Shown in pieces: positions 63,551 through 64,000 of a stretch of DNA of 64,000 nt. Within the stretch, counting starts at the first letter, position 1. Every line of letters begins with the position of its first letter. The stretch is taken from assembly GCA_030752795.1 (NCBI GenBank), contig JASMDM010000010.1, positions 62,001 to 126,000 of the forward strand, in the 5' to 3' direction. The notes under the pieces were generated by a model that made no database searches, was not told the DNA's origin, and saw only the letters and a list, made by a program, of their open reading frames with translations. Source of the DNA: SAR202 cluster bacterium. GTDB lineage: Bacteria > Chloroflexota > Dehalococcoidia > Lucifugimonadales > UBA1123. The position numbers and the translations under genes are program-made.

Positions 63551-64000
63551 ATGGGCATGACTAACTGGTCAGGCGACTTCGAGTTCAGGTCTCCTGCTCG
63601 AATCGTATTCGGCGTCGGGACGGTGGAGCGCGTCGGCGAGATTGCCAAGTCGCTGGGCAGCAAAACTCCGTTGATCGTGACGGATCCGATCCTCCACGAG
63701 ATCGGCCTGACCGAGGGCGCGGAAAAGGCGCTCAGGGACGCGGGGTTGAGCGTAGAGGTGTTCTCGGGCATCGCGACCGAACCAACGCTGGAGTCGGTCG
63801 AGAACGCGGTCGATGCGTTCCGTTCCGCGGACAGAGACCTGATCGTTGCTCTCGGCGGCGGCAGCACGATCGACAGCTCGAAGTCGGTGTCGCTGCTTCT
63901 GGTGAACGAGGGCAAGCTCACCGAGTACCACCAGTCTAGAGTCGGTACGGACTGGACGCCGCCTCGCAAGATCGAGAAGCGAGGAGCGCACATCATCTCG
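63551..64000 (+). CDS. Iron-containing (group III) alcohol dehydrogenase, partial at window edge
   Basis: This frame is open from ATG 63551 to the window end, giving 150 residues of the N-terminal domain. FEFRSPARIVFGVGTVERVG is the usual family start. IVTDPILHEIGLTEGAEKAL follows, and VALGGGSTIDSSKSVSLLL is the NAD-binding GGGSxxD motif near residues 99-117. Metal ligands lie further on, outside the window. The frame also stays open for about 25 codons upstream, but GAGGAT before ATG 63551 supports this start. It follows the aminotransferase by 78 bp. Confidence 0.87.
   Translation, partial: MGMTNWSGDFEFRSPARIVFGVGTVERVGEIAKSLGSKTPLIVTDPILHEIGLTEGAEKALRDAGLSVEVFSGIATEPTLESVENAVDAFRSADRDLIVALGGGSTIDSSKSVSLLLVNEGKLTEYHQSRVGTDWTPPRKIEKRGAHIIS

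Noticed and set aside
63469-63996. 175-codon minus-strand open frame at the right edge
   Set aside because: It is the antisense of the iron-type alcohol dehydrogenase, whose GGGSxxD motif and N-terminal signature are clear on the plus strand.

Overview
This is a GC-rich bacterial chromosome segment carrying about 50 protein genes and no rRNA, tRNA, CRISPR array, prophage or recognisable transposase. The gene repertoire suggests a Chloroflexota genome, most likely a SAR202/Dehalococcoidia-like lineage. It has many CaiB/BaiF CoA-transferases, acyl-CoA dehydrogenases, short-chain dehydrogenases, amidases and an enolase-superfamily enzyme, plus secreted proteins with Pro/Thr-rich linkers and an EndoQ-type nuclease. 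That assignment is inference from content, not from a marker phylogeny. GTG and TTG start codons preceded by good Shine-Dalgarno sequences are frequent.

Layout. 0-6 kb: a GIY-YIG protein, a broken cysteine desulfurase, a CocE/S15 hydrolase run into a decayed secreted CARDB protein, and a potassium channel. 6.9-11 kb: a terminator-ended leader followed by a P1 (DmpA-type) peptidase, a DUF2520 Rossmann protein, panB and panC, a pantothenate operon. 11.3-12.5 kb: an enolase-superfamily enzyme. 12.5-19.9 kb, minus strand: an S9 peptidase, a broken aldo/keto reductase, two tandem SDRs and two overlapping CoA-transferases. 20-21.8 kb: an XdhC/MocA molybdo-enzyme maturation pair. 22.3-26.2 kb: ABC-F ATPase and S9 peptidase. 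27-31.6 kb: MBL hydrolase, MFS transporter, ribF and tyrS. 31.9-34.3 kb: two acyl-CoA dehydrogenases. 35-38.4 kb: EndoQ and two decayed tandem copies of a PEP-utilising-enzyme gene. 39-42 kb: PPOX, yebC, ruvC and ruvA. 42.2-44.9 kb: a kelch surface protein and an agmatinase-family enzyme. 45.1-51.9 kb: an FAD oxidoreductase, double-hotdog MaoC protein, enoyl-CoA hydratase, acyl-CoA dehydrogenase and CoA-transferase, a plausible organic-acid catabolic unit. 52-57.6 kb: several broken secreted or membrane genes and a PadR regulator with a 20-bp palindrome. 58-64 kb: SDR, two tandem amidases, a class IV aminotransferase and the start of an iron-type alcohol dehydrogenase.

Two features stand out. 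First, the pantothenate operon has a leader in which an upstream segment can pair with the 5' arm of an intrinsic terminator, as in a transcription-attenuating riboswitch. A DmpA/BapA-type peptidase is translationally overlapped with the pathway genes and could supply beta-alanine. Second, the intergenic DNA holds several dispersed repeat families: a 91-93 bp element with inverted arms resembling REPINs (three copies), a composite repeat of about 287 bp present twice with a 172-bp insertion in one copy, GC-rich 66-84 bp elements, and pairs of inverted arms about 140 bp apart.

Nine loci are disrupted by in-frame stops, frameshifts or deletions. The larger lesions (an 11-bp deletion, a kilobase-scale internal deletion, 5' truncations) are hard to explain as base-calling errors and point to active gene decay; some single-base shifts could be sequencing errors.
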